From Saccharothrix deserti (lineage in GTDB: Bacteria > Actinomycetota > Actinomycetes > Mycobacteriales > Pseudonocardiaceae), in the NCBI RefSeq assembly GCF_009769385.1, contig NZ_VKAB01000001.1, positions 62,001-126,000 of the forward strand: a DNA stretch of 64,000 nucleotides, given 5' to 3'. Positions 57,191-64,000 of the stretch are shown in pieces. Under the pieces are notes generated by a model. That model did no database searches. It had not been told where the DNA came from and saw only the letters and a list, made by a program, of their open reading frames with translations. Position numbers and translations under genes: made by a program. Position 1 is the first letter of the stretch; every line of letters starts with the position of its first letter.

Positions 57191-58048
57191 TTAGCGCAGG
57201 TCCAGCCCCAGGTCGAGCGCCGGTGCGGAGTGCGTGAGGCCGCCGACGGCCAGGTAGTCCACGCCGGTCTCGGCGTAGGCCCCGGCCACGTCCAGCGTCA
57301 GCCCGCCGGACGCCTCCAGCCGGACGCCACCCGCCCGCCGCACCGCCTCCGCGCAGTCCGCGACGGTGAAGTTGTCCAGCAGCACGAGCTCCGCGCCGTC
57401 GGCGACGGCCTCGTCCAGCTGGTCCAGCGAGTCGACCTCGACCTCGCACGCCAGGTGCGGCGCGTGGGCGCGCACGGCGGCCAACGCCGCCCGCACCGAA
57501 CCCGCGGCCCGCACGTGGTTGTCCTTGATCAGCACGGCGTCGCCGAGACCGAGCCGGTGGTTGACGCCGCCACCGCAGCGCACCGCGTACTTCTCCAGCA
57601 GCCGCAGGCCCGGCAGGGTCTTGCGGGAGTCCCGCACCCGCGCCTTCGTGCCGGCGATCTCGTCCACCCAGGCCGCGGTGAGCGTGGCCACGCCGGACAG
57701 GTGGCACAGCAGGTTCAACGCGGTGCGCTCGGCGGTGAGCAGACCGCGCACCGGTCCGCGCAGGACCAGGGCGGGCTCGCCGGGCACGGCCTTGTCGCCG
57801 TCCTGCCGCCGCTCCAGCACCTCCACGTCGGTGACCCGGCGGAACACCTCCAGCGCCACCGGGATGCCCGCGAGCACACCGGCCGCGCGCGGCGTCAGCT
57901 CGGCCACGGCCACCGCGTCGGCGGGCACGGTGGCCTCGGTCGTCGCGTCCGGGCCGTACCGCAGGTCCTCTTCCAACGCCGTCGCGATCACGCGGCGGAC
58001 GTCGTCCGGATCGAGTCCAGACCCCGCGAACAGGTCTTCGGAAGTCAT
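57191..58048 (-). CDS. nadC: Nicotinate-nucleotide diphosphorylase (carboxylating)
   Basis: Converts quinolinate and PRPP to nicotinate mononucleotide. The 285-residue chain has TALEEDLRYGPDATTEATVP, ERTALNLLCHLSGVATLTAA, RVRDSRKTLPGLRLLEKYAV, GGGVNHRLGLGDAVLIKDNH and EVEVDSLDQLDEAV, with the active-site Lys/Arg/His set intact. The ATG at 58046-58048 overlaps the nadB TGA as ATGA. Confidence 0.95.
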   Translation of the reverse strand: MTSEDLFAGSGLDPDDVRRVIATALEEDLRYGPDATTEATVPADAVAVAELTPRAAGVLAGIPVALEVFRRVTDVEVLERRQDGDKAVPGEPALVLRGPVRGLLTAERTALNLLCHLSGVATLTAAWVDEIAGTKARVRDSRKTLPGLRLLEKYAVRCGGGVNHRLGLGDAVLIKDNHVRAAGSVRAALAAVRAHAPHLACEVEVDSLDQLDEAVADGAELVLLDNFTVADCAEAVRRAGGVRLEASGGLTLDVAGAYAETGVDYLAVGGLTHSAPALDLGLDLR

Positions 58049-59673
58049 GCCACTCCCCTCGCCACCACCGGATCGGCCAGCACCGGCTGGCCGGACGGGT
58101 TGAGCCGGACGACCTGGCTGCGCTGCCACCACACCTCGTCCCGCTCGGTGAAGTCGGTGCGGACGTGGCAGCCGCGCGATTCCTCGCGTTCCGCCGCCGC
58201 CGCGATCAACGCCCGCGCGGCCACGGTGAGCGCCGCGTCCTCGACGAGTTCCCGGGTGTCCAGCTCGCGGTCCGCAGTGGACAGGTCGAGCACCGAGCCG
58301 ACCACGGCCAGGCCCTCGGCGTCACGGCCGATCGCCGCGTACCGGGACATCACGCGCTGCAACGAGTCACGGGCCGCGACCGGCGCCGTCGGCAGCTCGA
58401 CCGGAACCGAGGCCGAGGCCGAACAGCGCGCCAGCACGCCCAGCGCCAGGTCCGCCGCGACCGCCTCGGCCGCCCGCGTGCCGACGACCAGGCCTTCGAG
58501 CAGGCTGTTGGACGCCAGCCGGTTCGCGCCGTGCAGCCCGGTCCGCGCCACCTCGCCCGCCGCGTACAGGCCGGTCACACCCGTTCGTCCGTCCACATCG
58601 GACACCACGCCGCCGCACGCGAAGTGCGCCGCCGGTGCCACCGGGATCGGCTGACCCGCCGGGTCCACACCCGCGGCCAGGCAGGCCGCGTGCACGGTCG
58701 GGAACCGGCGCGCGAAGTCCGAGATGCCTGTCGCGTCGAGGAAAACGTGGTCGTCCACGCCGCCGGGACCGGCCGCCATGTGCCGGGTGATCGCCGCCGC
58801 CACCACGTCCCGTGGCGCCAGGTCCTCCAACGGGTGCACGCCGCGCATGACCCGCGCGCCGGTCGCGTCGACCAGCACAGCGCCCTCGCCGCGCACGGCC
58901 TCCGTCACCAACGGGCAGCGGCCACGCGCGCCGCGCCCGGTGTAGAGGACGGTCGGGTGGAACTGGACGAACTCGACGTCCGCCGCCGCCGCGCCCGCGC
59001 GCAACGCCAGCGCCAGGCCGTCGCCGGTGGCCACCTCCGGGTTGGACGTGGCCTGGTAGAGCTGTCCGAGGCCACCGCTGGCCAGCAGCACCGCCGGGGC
59101 GCCGAGCACGCCCGGCACGCCGTTGCCGTCCAGCACCAGCAGCCCGCACACCTGGCCGAGCGGGGTGCGGACGGCGTCCACCGCGACGTGCTGCTCCAGC
59201 ACCGGCACCCGCCCGTCGGACGCCGCCGACAACAGCGCGCGCTCCACCTCCGCGCCGGTCGCGTCACCGCCGGCGTGCACCACGCGGAACGCGCTGTGCC
59301 CGCCCTCCCGCGTGCGGGCCAGCCCACCGGTCGGCGCGGCGTCGAACACCGCGCCCCGCTCGCGCAGCCTGGCCACCGCCGCCGGACCGCCCGCGATGAT
59401 CGCCTCCACGGCGGCCTCGTCGCACAGCCCGGCGCCCGCGACCAGCGTGTCGCGCACGTGCGCGTCGACCGTGTCGCCCTCGTCGTGCTCACCGGGCAGC
59501 ACGACGGCCACGCCGCCCTGCGCCCACCGGGTGTTGCCGTCCTCGCCGGAAGCCTTCGTCACGACGAGGACCCGCAGTCCCAGCTCACGCGCGCGCAGCG
59601 CCGCCGTCAGACCCGCCACACCCGTGCCGACGACCACCAGGTCGGCACGCGCCTCCCACAGGGGTGTGCTCAT
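58045..59673 (-). CDS. nadB: L-aspartate oxidase
   Basis: FAD enzyme that oxidises L-aspartate to iminoaspartate for quinolinate synthesis. The 542-residue chain has the dinucleotide motif VVVGTGVAGLTAALRARELG, NTRWAQGGVAVVL, GHSAFRVVHAGGDATGAEVE, VEFVQFHPTVLY, and APAAHFACGGVVSDVDGRTG followed by GLYAAGEVARTGLHGANRLA with SNSLLEGLVVG. The C-terminus is typical. It sits between nadA and nadC. Confidence 0.95.
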   Translation of the reverse strand: MSTPLWEARADLVVVGTGVAGLTAALRARELGLRVLVVTKASGEDGNTRWAQGGVAVVLPGEHDEGDTVDAHVRDTLVAGAGLCDEAAVEAIIAGGPAAVARLRERGAVFDAAPTGGLARTREGGHSAFRVVHAGGDATGAEVERALLSAASDGRVPVLEQHVAVDAVRTPLGQVCGLLVLDGNGVPGVLGAPAVLLASGGLGQLYQATSNPEVATGDGLALALRAGAAAADVEFVQFHPTVLYTGRGARGRCPLVTEAVRGEGAVLVDATGARVMRGVHPLEDLAPRDVVAAAITRHMAAGPGGVDDHVFLDATGISDFARRFPTVHAACLAAGVDPAGQPIPVAPAAHFACGGVVSDVDGRTGVTGLYAAGEVARTGLHGANRLASNSLLEGLVVGTRAAEAVAADLALGVLARCSASASVPVELPTAPVAARDSLQRVMSRYAAIGRDAEGLAVVGSVLDLSTADRELDTRELVEDAALTVAARALIAAAAEREESRGCHVRTDFTERDEVWWQRSQVVRLNPSGQPVLADPVVARGVA

Positions 59674-59746
59674 GAATCCTCCTCGCCAGGGTTCGGAGAA
59701 CCCATGAGCACGCTCGCTGTGTTCGACGACGAGCTCGCGAGCTCGC

Positions 59747-60766
59747 TCATTCCCCGCCGCCGGGCTGTCCGATCTCGATCATGCGCTGCACCGCGCCCTG
59801 GGCCCGCTTGGCGGTCTCCAGGTCCACGTGCACCTCGTCCTTGCCCTCGCGCAGCCCGCGCAGCAGCGCCGCCGGCGTGATCATCTTCATGTACCGGCAC
59901 GACGCCCGGTCGTTCACCGCGCGGAAGTCGATCTCCGGCGCGGCCTTGCGCAGCTGGTGCAGCATGCCGATCTCGGTGGCCACCAGCACCGACTTCGCGC
60001 TGGTCCGCCGGGCGGCGGTGATCATGTCGCCGGTGGAGAGGATCTTCACCTTCTCCGCCGGGACGGTGCCCTCGCCCGCGAGGTAGAGCGCCGAGGTGGC
60101 GCAACCGCACTCGGGGTGGATGAACAGGTCCGCCTCGGGGTTGTCGGCCGCCCGCTGCGCCAGCTCCGGGCCGTTGATGCCCGCGTGGACGTGGCACTCG
60201 CCCGCCCAGATGTGCAGGTTCTCCCGGCCGGTCTCGCGCTTGACGTGCGCGCCGAGGAACTGGTCCGGCAGGAACAGCACCTCGCGGTCGGCGGGGATGG
60301 ACTTCACCACGTCCACCGCGTTCGACGAGGTGCAGCAGACGTCGGTCTCCGCCTTCACCTCGGCCGTGGTGTTGACGTAGGAGACGACGACCGCGCCGGG
60401 GTGCTCGGCCTTCCACGCGCGCAGCTGGTCGCCGGTGATCGAGTCGGCCAGCGAGCAGCCCGCCCGCTCGTCCGGGATGAGGACCGTCTTGTGCGGCGCG
60501 AGGATCTTGGCGGTCTCGGCCATGAAGTGCACGCCGCAGAACACGATGGTGGACGCGTCGCTCGCGGCCGCGATGCGGCTGAGCGCCAGCGAGTCACCCG
60601 TGTGGTGCGCGATGTCCTGGATCTCGGGCAGCTGGTAGTTGTGCGCGAGGATGACCGCGTCCCGCTCGCGTGCCAGCTCCAACACCTCGTCCCGCCAGGC
60701 GGCGTCCGGCGCGACCCCGTCGTAGGCGCCGTCGGAGGTTCGCTCCACGTAGGCGGTAGCGACCAT
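59747..60766 (-). CDS. nadA: Quinolinate synthase A
   Basis: [4Fe-4S] enzyme condensing iminoaspartate with dihydroxyacetone phosphate. The 339-residue protein has [40 protein letters not shown], the cluster cysteines in [14 protein letters not shown] and HPECGCA, and [30 protein letters not shown] precedes the ATG. It leads the nadABC operon and diverges from nrtR. Confidence 0.95.
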   Translation of the reverse strand: MVATAYVERTSDGAYDGVAPDAAWRDEVLELARERDAVILAHNYQLPEIQDIAHHTGDSLALSRIAAASDASTIVFCGVHFMAETAKILAPHKTVLIPDERAGCSLADSITGDQLRAWKAEHPGAVVVSYVNTTAEVKAETDVCCTSSNAVDVVKSIPADREVLFLPDQFLGAHVKRETGRENLHIWAGECHVHAGINGPELAQRAADNPEADLFIHPECGCATSALYLAGEGTVPAEKVKILSTGDMITAARRTSAKSVLVATEIGMLHQLRKAAPEIDFRAVNDRASCRYMKMITPAALLRGLREGKDEVHVDLETAKRAQGAVQRMIEIGQPGGGE

Positions 60767-60785
60767 GGTTCCTCCCTTGAGCCAG

Positions 60786-60808
60786 GTTTTCGCCTAACGG
60801 TCGAAAAC
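60786..60808. promoter_or_regulatory. Candidate NrtR operator between nadA and nrtR
   Basis: GTTTTCG (60786-60792) and CGAAAAC (60802-60808) form an inverted repeat with a 9-bp centre, located 20 bp upstream of the nadA ATG and just upstream of the nrtR -10 box (60817-60822). Placement suits dual control of nadABC and autoregulation. Confidence 0.6.
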
Positions 60809-60816
60809 ACGGCCGA

Positions 60817-60822
60817 TAGTAT
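60817..60822 (+). promoter_or_regulatory. nrtR -10 box
   Basis: TAGTAT lies seven bases before the nrtR GTG, and no ribosome site is present. Confidence 0.45.
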
Positions 60823-60829
60823 CAGCCGA

Positions 60830-61519
60830 GTGGGACTGGCGGGACATGAGGTTTTGGCCGCGGTGCTCCAGGTGAGAGCCGGATCACTCCAGGTCATGCT
60901 GTGGGAGCGCGCTCGGGAACCGCACGCTCACCGCTGGTCACTGCCGGGTGGCGGGCTCGGCGACGACGAGGACGTCGAGGCCTCGATCCGCCGTCAGCTG
61001 GCCGAAAAAGTGGACGTGCGACAGTTGTCACACGTCGAGCAGCTGGCCGTTTTCAGCAACCCCGCGCGGGTGCCCGGACTGCGTGTCGTGGCGACCGCGT
61101 TCCTCGGTCTGGTGCCGTCCCACATCGACCCGGTGGTGCCGTCCGACACGGCCTGGTACCCGGTGGACGCGCTGCCCGCGACGGCGTTCGACCACGAGGC
61201 GATCTGCCGCCGTGCCCGCAGCCGGTTGGCGTCGAAGCTGTCGTACACGAACCTCGGGTTCGCGTTGGCGCCGCCGGAGTTCACCATCTCCGCGTTGCGC
61301 TCGCTGTACTCGGCGGCACTGGGGTACAAGGTGTCGGCGACCAACCTGCAACGGGTGCTGTCGCGGCGCGGGTTGTTGGAGCCGACGGGCGGGACCGTGC
61401 AGCCCGGACCGTCCGGTGGCAGGCCGGCGGCGCTGTTCCGGTTCGTGTCGGGCGAGATGCGCGTCACCGACCCCTTCGCCGTGCTGCGGCCACCGTCCAC
61501 CCGTAGCTTGGGTTCGTGA
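60830..61519 (+). CDS. nrtR: NrtR-like Nudix/winged-helix regulator of NAD synthesis
   Basis: A 229-residue regulator. The N-terminal ~140 residues are a Nudix fold (VLQVRAGSLQVMLWERARE, then SLPGGGLGDDEDVEASIRRQ). The Nudix box is degraded (RQLAEKVDV in place of REUxEExGU), as expected for NrtR proteins that bind ADP-ribose without hydrolysing it. The C-terminal part is a winged helix (FTISALRSLYSAALGYKVSA, NLQRVLSRRGLLEPTG). Divergence from nadABC is the standard NrtR context. Its TGA overlaps the next GTG. Confidence 0.85.
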   Translation: MGLAGHEVLAAVLQVRAGSLQVMLWERAREPHAHRWSLPGGGLGDDEDVEASIRRQLAEKVDVRQLSHVEQLAVFSNPARVPGLRVVATAFLGLVPSHIDPVVPSDTAWYPVDALPATAFDHEAICRRARSRLASKLSYTNLGFALAPPEFTISALRSLYSAALGYKVSATNLQRVLSRRGLLEPTGGTVQPGPSGGRPAALFRFVSGEMRVTDPFAVLRPPSTRSLGS

Positions 61520-62196
61520 CCACGACGCTCCCCCTCTTCCCGCTGGGCACCGTGCTGCTGCCCGGGGCGTCACTGCCGCTGCACGTGTTCGAGCCCCGTT
61601 ACCGGCAGTTGACGGTCGACCTGGTGACCGGCGCGGTGCCGGAGCGGACGTTCGGCGTGGTGTCGATCAAGCAGGGGTGGGAGGTCGGCGAGGAGAACGT
61701 CGAGGCGCTGTGCGACGTCGGCTGCACGGCGGTGCTCCAGGAGGCGCGGCGACTGCCGGACGGGCGGTACGACCTGACCACCAAGGGCAGTCGGCGGTTC
61801 CGGCTGCTGGAGGTCGACGAGGACAGCGCGCCTTACCTGGTCGGGTCGGTCGAGTGGCTGCCGGACACGGCCGCGCCGCCGGAGATCGAGGCGGTGCTGC
61901 CGTTGCTGGCGGACAGCGCGCGGGCGGCGCACGGCAGGTACCGGGAGGCGGCGTACCGGAGCGAGGGCGGTCGGCCGCCGGCGGAGGACACGGCGTTCGC
62001 CGACCTGGCGTACGCGTTGGCCGGTGACTGCCTGCTGACGTTGGAGGACCGGCAGCGACTGCTGGAGGAGACGTCGCCCGCCCGGCGGCTGCGCCTGGTG
62101 CGGAAAGTGCTGCACCGGGAGGCGGGCATTGTCGACGCGCTGAGCGCCGTGCCCGCGCCGTTGTCCGAATTGGGGCACCTGCCGCATCGCAATTGA
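61516..62196 (+). CDS. LON N-terminal (substrate-binding) domain protein
   Basis: A 226-residue protein with only the LON N-domain: LPLFPLGTVLLPGASLPLHV, FEPRYRQLTVDLV, FGVVSIKQGWEVGEENVEAL, CDVGCTAVLQEARRLPDGRY and GSRRFRLLEVD. No ATPase or protease domain. Stand-alone LON-N proteins are widespread, and their role is unknown. GTG 61516 overlaps the nrtR stop. A TAGCTT box six bases upstream could add an internal leaderless promoter. Confidence 0.85.
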   Translation: MTTTLPLFPLGTVLLPGASLPLHVFEPRYRQLTVDLVTGAVPERTFGVVSIKQGWEVGEENVEALCDVGCTAVLQEARRLPDGRYDLTTKGSRRFRLLEVDEDSAPYLVGSVEWLPDTAAPPEIEAVLPLLADSARAAHGRYREAAYRSEGGRPPAEDTAFADLAYALAGDCLLTLEDRQRLLEETSPARRLRLVRKVLHREAGIVDALSAVPAPLSELGHLPHRN

Positions 62197-62227
62197 CCGG
62201 CTTTAATGGCGGTGTAGGATACCGCGC

Positions 62228-62950
62228 ATGAATACCATGCGCGCACTATTGGACAGCGGTACCCCTCTTGTCGCGGTCAGCTTCGGTGACGACGACAGCG
62301 AGCAGGCCGCCAAAGAAGCACTGACCCTCGGCGTCGATGTCGCCGAATTGCGCATCGACCGGTTCTCCCGAACCGATATGGGTCACGTCCTGGAACAGGT
62401 TCACGCTTTCCGGGGTCTGCCGATTCTGGCGACCGTGCGTTCGGCCAACGAGGGCGGCGGGTGGAGCGGCACCGAGGAGGAGCGACTTGAGCTGTTCAGG
62501 GGGGTCGCGTCGCTGGTCGACGCGGTGGACGTGGAACTGTCGTCGCACGAGATCCTGGCGGATGTGATCGGTTCCGCGCACGAGCACGGCGCGTTGGCGA
62601 TCGTTTCCCACCACAATTTCGACAACACGCCGGAGCTCGACGAGCTCAAAGCGGTCGTGCGTGACGCAAAAGATGCCGGCGCCGATATCGTCAAAGTTTC
62701 GACCATGGCGACGACCGGTGCGGATGTGAAAGTACTGGCGTCACTGCTGCTGGACGCGGGCGACACGGAAATGATCGTCATCGCAATGGGCGCCATCGGC
62801 ACGGCGTCGCGGATCTTCTTTCCCGCTCTCGGTTCGCGGTTGACTTACACGTTCATCGGCCACCAGCCCACGTCGGGACAACTCGACTTCGCCGAGACCG
62901 TCGGCCTGCTGCGCAAGTTCTACCCGGACTACGACCGGCGGAGGAGGTGA
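62228..62950 (+). CDS. aroD: Type I 3-dehydroquinate dehydratase
   Basis: A 240-residue class I enzyme that dehydrates 3-dehydroquinate through a lysine Schiff base. Catalytic His in AIVSHHNFDNTPELDE and Lys in DIVKVSTMATTGADVKVLAS are present, with VAVSFGDDDSEQA, LRIDRFSRTDMGHV and GQLDFAETVGLL. Actinomycetes normally use the type II enzyme for shikimate synthesis, so this one may be catabolic. The first ~100 codons and parts of the middle have A/T-ending codons that differ from neighbours. TTGACC (62193-62198) and TAGGAT (62215-62220) form a promoter seven bases before the ATG. Confidence 0.85.
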   Translation: MNTMRALLDSGTPLVAVSFGDDDSEQAAKEALTLGVDVAELRIDRFSRTDMGHVLEQVHAFRGLPILATVRSANEGGGWSGTEEERLELFRGVASLVDAVDVELSSHEILADVIGSAHEHGALAIVSHHNFDNTPELDELKAVVRDAKDAGADIVKVSTMATTGADVKVLASLLLDAGDTEMIVIAMGAIGTASRIFFPALGSRLTYTFIGHQPTSGQLDFAETVGLLRKFYPDYDRRRR

Positions 62951-62961
62951 GAGCGCTCTCA
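62948..62961. promoter_or_regulatory. CebR-like LacI-family operator
   Basis: TGAGAGCGCTCTCA is a perfect 14-bp palindrome around AGCGCT. It closely resembles the TGGGAGCGCTCCCA operator of CebR-type LacI regulators. It overlaps the dehydroquinate dehydratase stop codon and lies 125 bp before the MFS start. Confidence 0.55.
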
Positions 62962-63017
62962 TGACGGTGAGGTGACAGGGGTGTTCACGTGTTGATTCGT
63001 CCCATTGCCCTCTAGTG

Positions 63018-63034
63018 GGATTGTTCAACAATCC
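63018..63034. promoter_or_regulatory. 17-bp palindrome upstream of the MFS gene
   Basis: GGATTGTT-C-AACAATCC is a perfect dyad, located about 50 bp before the ATG and near a TACGGT -10-like box. It is a likely binding site for a specific regulator such as a GntR or IclR type. Confidence 0.5.
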
Positions 63035-63085
63035 TCTACGGTGTGCGGACGGCACCCCCTCACGGCTGCGAGGTGATCTCCCGAC

Positions 63086-64000
63086 ATGAGCACCACGGAC
63101 AGCACTACGGACAGCACCAGGACAGGCCCGTTCGCGTGGTTCCACACGCTGGGCCGCAACGGCAAGCGCGCCTTCGTCGGCGCGTTCGGCGGCTACGGCC
63201 TGGACGCGTACGACTTCCAGGTCCTGCCCCTCGGCCTGTTCGCCATCACCGCCTACTTCGGCATCACCAAGGGCGAAGCAGGCCTGCTCAACACCGTCAC
63301 CCTCGTCGTCTCCGCCCTCGGCGGCGCGATCGCGGGCATCCTGGCGGACCGCATCGGCCGGGTCCGCACCCTCATGATCACCGTCATCACGTACGCCGTG
63401 TTCACGGTCCTGTGCGGCTTCGCCACCAGCTACGAGATGCTGATGGTGTTCCGCGCCCTCCAGGGCCTCGGCTTCGGCGGCGAGTGGGCGGCCGGCGCGA
63501 TCCTCGTCGCCGAGTACTGCAAACCCCAGTACCGGGGCCGGACGGTCGCGTTCATCCAGAGCTCGTGGGCCGTCGGCTGGGGCCTCAGCGTCATCGTCTA
63601 CACCGTGGTGTTCAGCTTCCTGCCCCAGGACATCGCCTGGCGCGTGCTGTTCTGGACCGGCGCGATCCCCGCCCTCCTCGTCTTCTACGTCCGCCGCAAC
63701 GTCAAGGACGCCCCGAAGGCCGAGCAGGCGCTCCAGACCAGCCCGCGCAAGGGTCGGTTCAGGGCCATCTTCCAGGGCGAACTGGGCCGCACCACCCTGT
63801 TCGCCGCGCTCCTGGCCACCGGCGTCCAAGGCGGCTACTACACCCTCGCCAGTTGGGTGCCGACGTTCCTCAAGACCGAACGCGGCCTCAGCGTCGTCGG
63901 CACCGGCGGCTACCTCGCCCTGCTGATCAGCGGCGCGTTCGCCGGCTACATCACCGGCGGCTACCTGACCGACCGACTCGGCCGCAAGCGCACCTTCACC
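63086..64000 (+). CDS. MFS metabolite:H+ symporter, truncated by window edge
   Basis: 305 codons are visible, with no stop before the window ends. A hydrophilic N-terminus rich in Thr, Ser and Asp (STTDSTTDSTRTG) leads into membrane helices. The MFS loop motif occurs as GILADRIGRVRTLM, and GFGGEWAAGAILVAEY is the signature segment of the metabolite:H+ symporter/AAHS groups that carry shikimate, quinate, dicarboxylates or aromatic acids. GGYLTDRLGRKRT repeats the motif in the second half. Its position next to a type I dehydroquinate dehydratase favours quinate or shikimate. AGGTGA lies upstream of the ATG. Confidence 0.85.
   Translation, partial: MSTTDSTTDSTRTGPFAWFHTLGRNGKRAFVGAFGGYGLDAYDFQVLPLGLFAITAYFGITKGEAGLLNTVTLVVSALGGAIAGILADRIGRVRTLMITVITYAVFTVLCGFATSYEMLMVFRALQGLGFGGEWAAGAILVAEYCKPQYRGRTVAFIQSSWAVGWGLSVIVYTVVFSFLPQDIAWRVLFWTGAIPALLVFYVRRNVKDAPKAEQALQTSPRKGRFRAIFQGELGRTTLFAALLATGVQGGYYTLASWVPTFLKTERGLSVVGTGGYLALLISGAFAGYITGGYLTDRLGRKRTFT

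Overview
The window is a high-GC (about 70-73 %) actinobacterial chromosome segment. Gene content and order (the his and trp genes followed by lgt, a bifunctional PriA, Scr1-type HTH/DUF397 pairs, a SARP regulator, an F420-linked oxidoreductase, many GTG starts) point to a filamentous actinomycete, most likely Pseudonocardiaceae (Saccharothrix/Lentzea/Actinosynnema type). The genus is inferred, not proven. No rRNA, tRNA, insertion sequence, phage or CRISPR was found.

Layout. 1-5.0 kb: a truncated SARP/NB-ARC regulator, a hairpin-rich spacer, a DedA protein and an HTH + DUF397 pair. 5.3-13.9 kb: a SulP-carbonic anhydrase fusion, a rhomboid-like protein, gnd with a divergent LacI regulator, a PLP decarboxylase and an acyl-CoA thioesterase. 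13.9-19 kb: pyk, a VanZ-like protein, a 7-bp minisatellite, DUF2461, an XPB-N-like protein and a gene remnant. 19-25 kb: gltBD. 25.4-31.6 kb: a DctA-type symporter, a TAXI binding lipoprotein and a histidine kinase/response regulator pair split by a secreted protein. 31.6-38.4 kb: lgt, an Uma2-like gene, and trpA, trpB, trpC, a trp-associated membrane gene and trpE. 38.4-50.9 kb: histidine genes in three blocks (hisF-membrane-hisI; split transketolase-hypothetical-hisH-priA; hisDCB-small membrane) separated by accessory genes (TetR, cspA, F420 oxidoreductase, HTH-ClpN, SoxR, kptA). 51-57 kb: a secreted M14 carboxypeptidase, a class V aminotransferase, a peptide-type binding lipoprotein, a nitrilase-family amidase and a PRC-barrel/DUF2382 protein. 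57-62 kb: nadABC with a divergent NrtR-like regulator and a LON-N protein. 62-64 kb: a type I dehydroquinate dehydratase and a truncated MFS symporter, possibly a quinate/shikimate module.

The most unusual signal is a dispersed family of intergenic elements built from units on a strict 22-bp period. Three copies (near 2.5, 11.4 and 47.7 kb) are near-palindromes: two or three units face a matching set in the opposite orientation, with a 24-bp step at the dyad. The fourth (near 40.7 kb) has units in one orientation only. Base changes in the inner arms are matched on the opposite arm, so pairing is kept while sequence drifts. I do not recognise the family.

Other regulatory signals can be read directly. 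They include paired GTCAAC/GTTGAC dyads on the promoter of an HTH-ClpN protein, a 19-bp-spacer MerR-type promoter before soxR, an 18-bp palindrome over the tetR -35 next to trpE, a candidate NrtR operator between nadA and nrtR, a CebR-like palindrome before the MFS gene, and a GlnR-like box upstream of gltB. Many genes have a TANNNT-like -10 box 6-7 nt before the start codon, which suggests frequent leaderless transcription.
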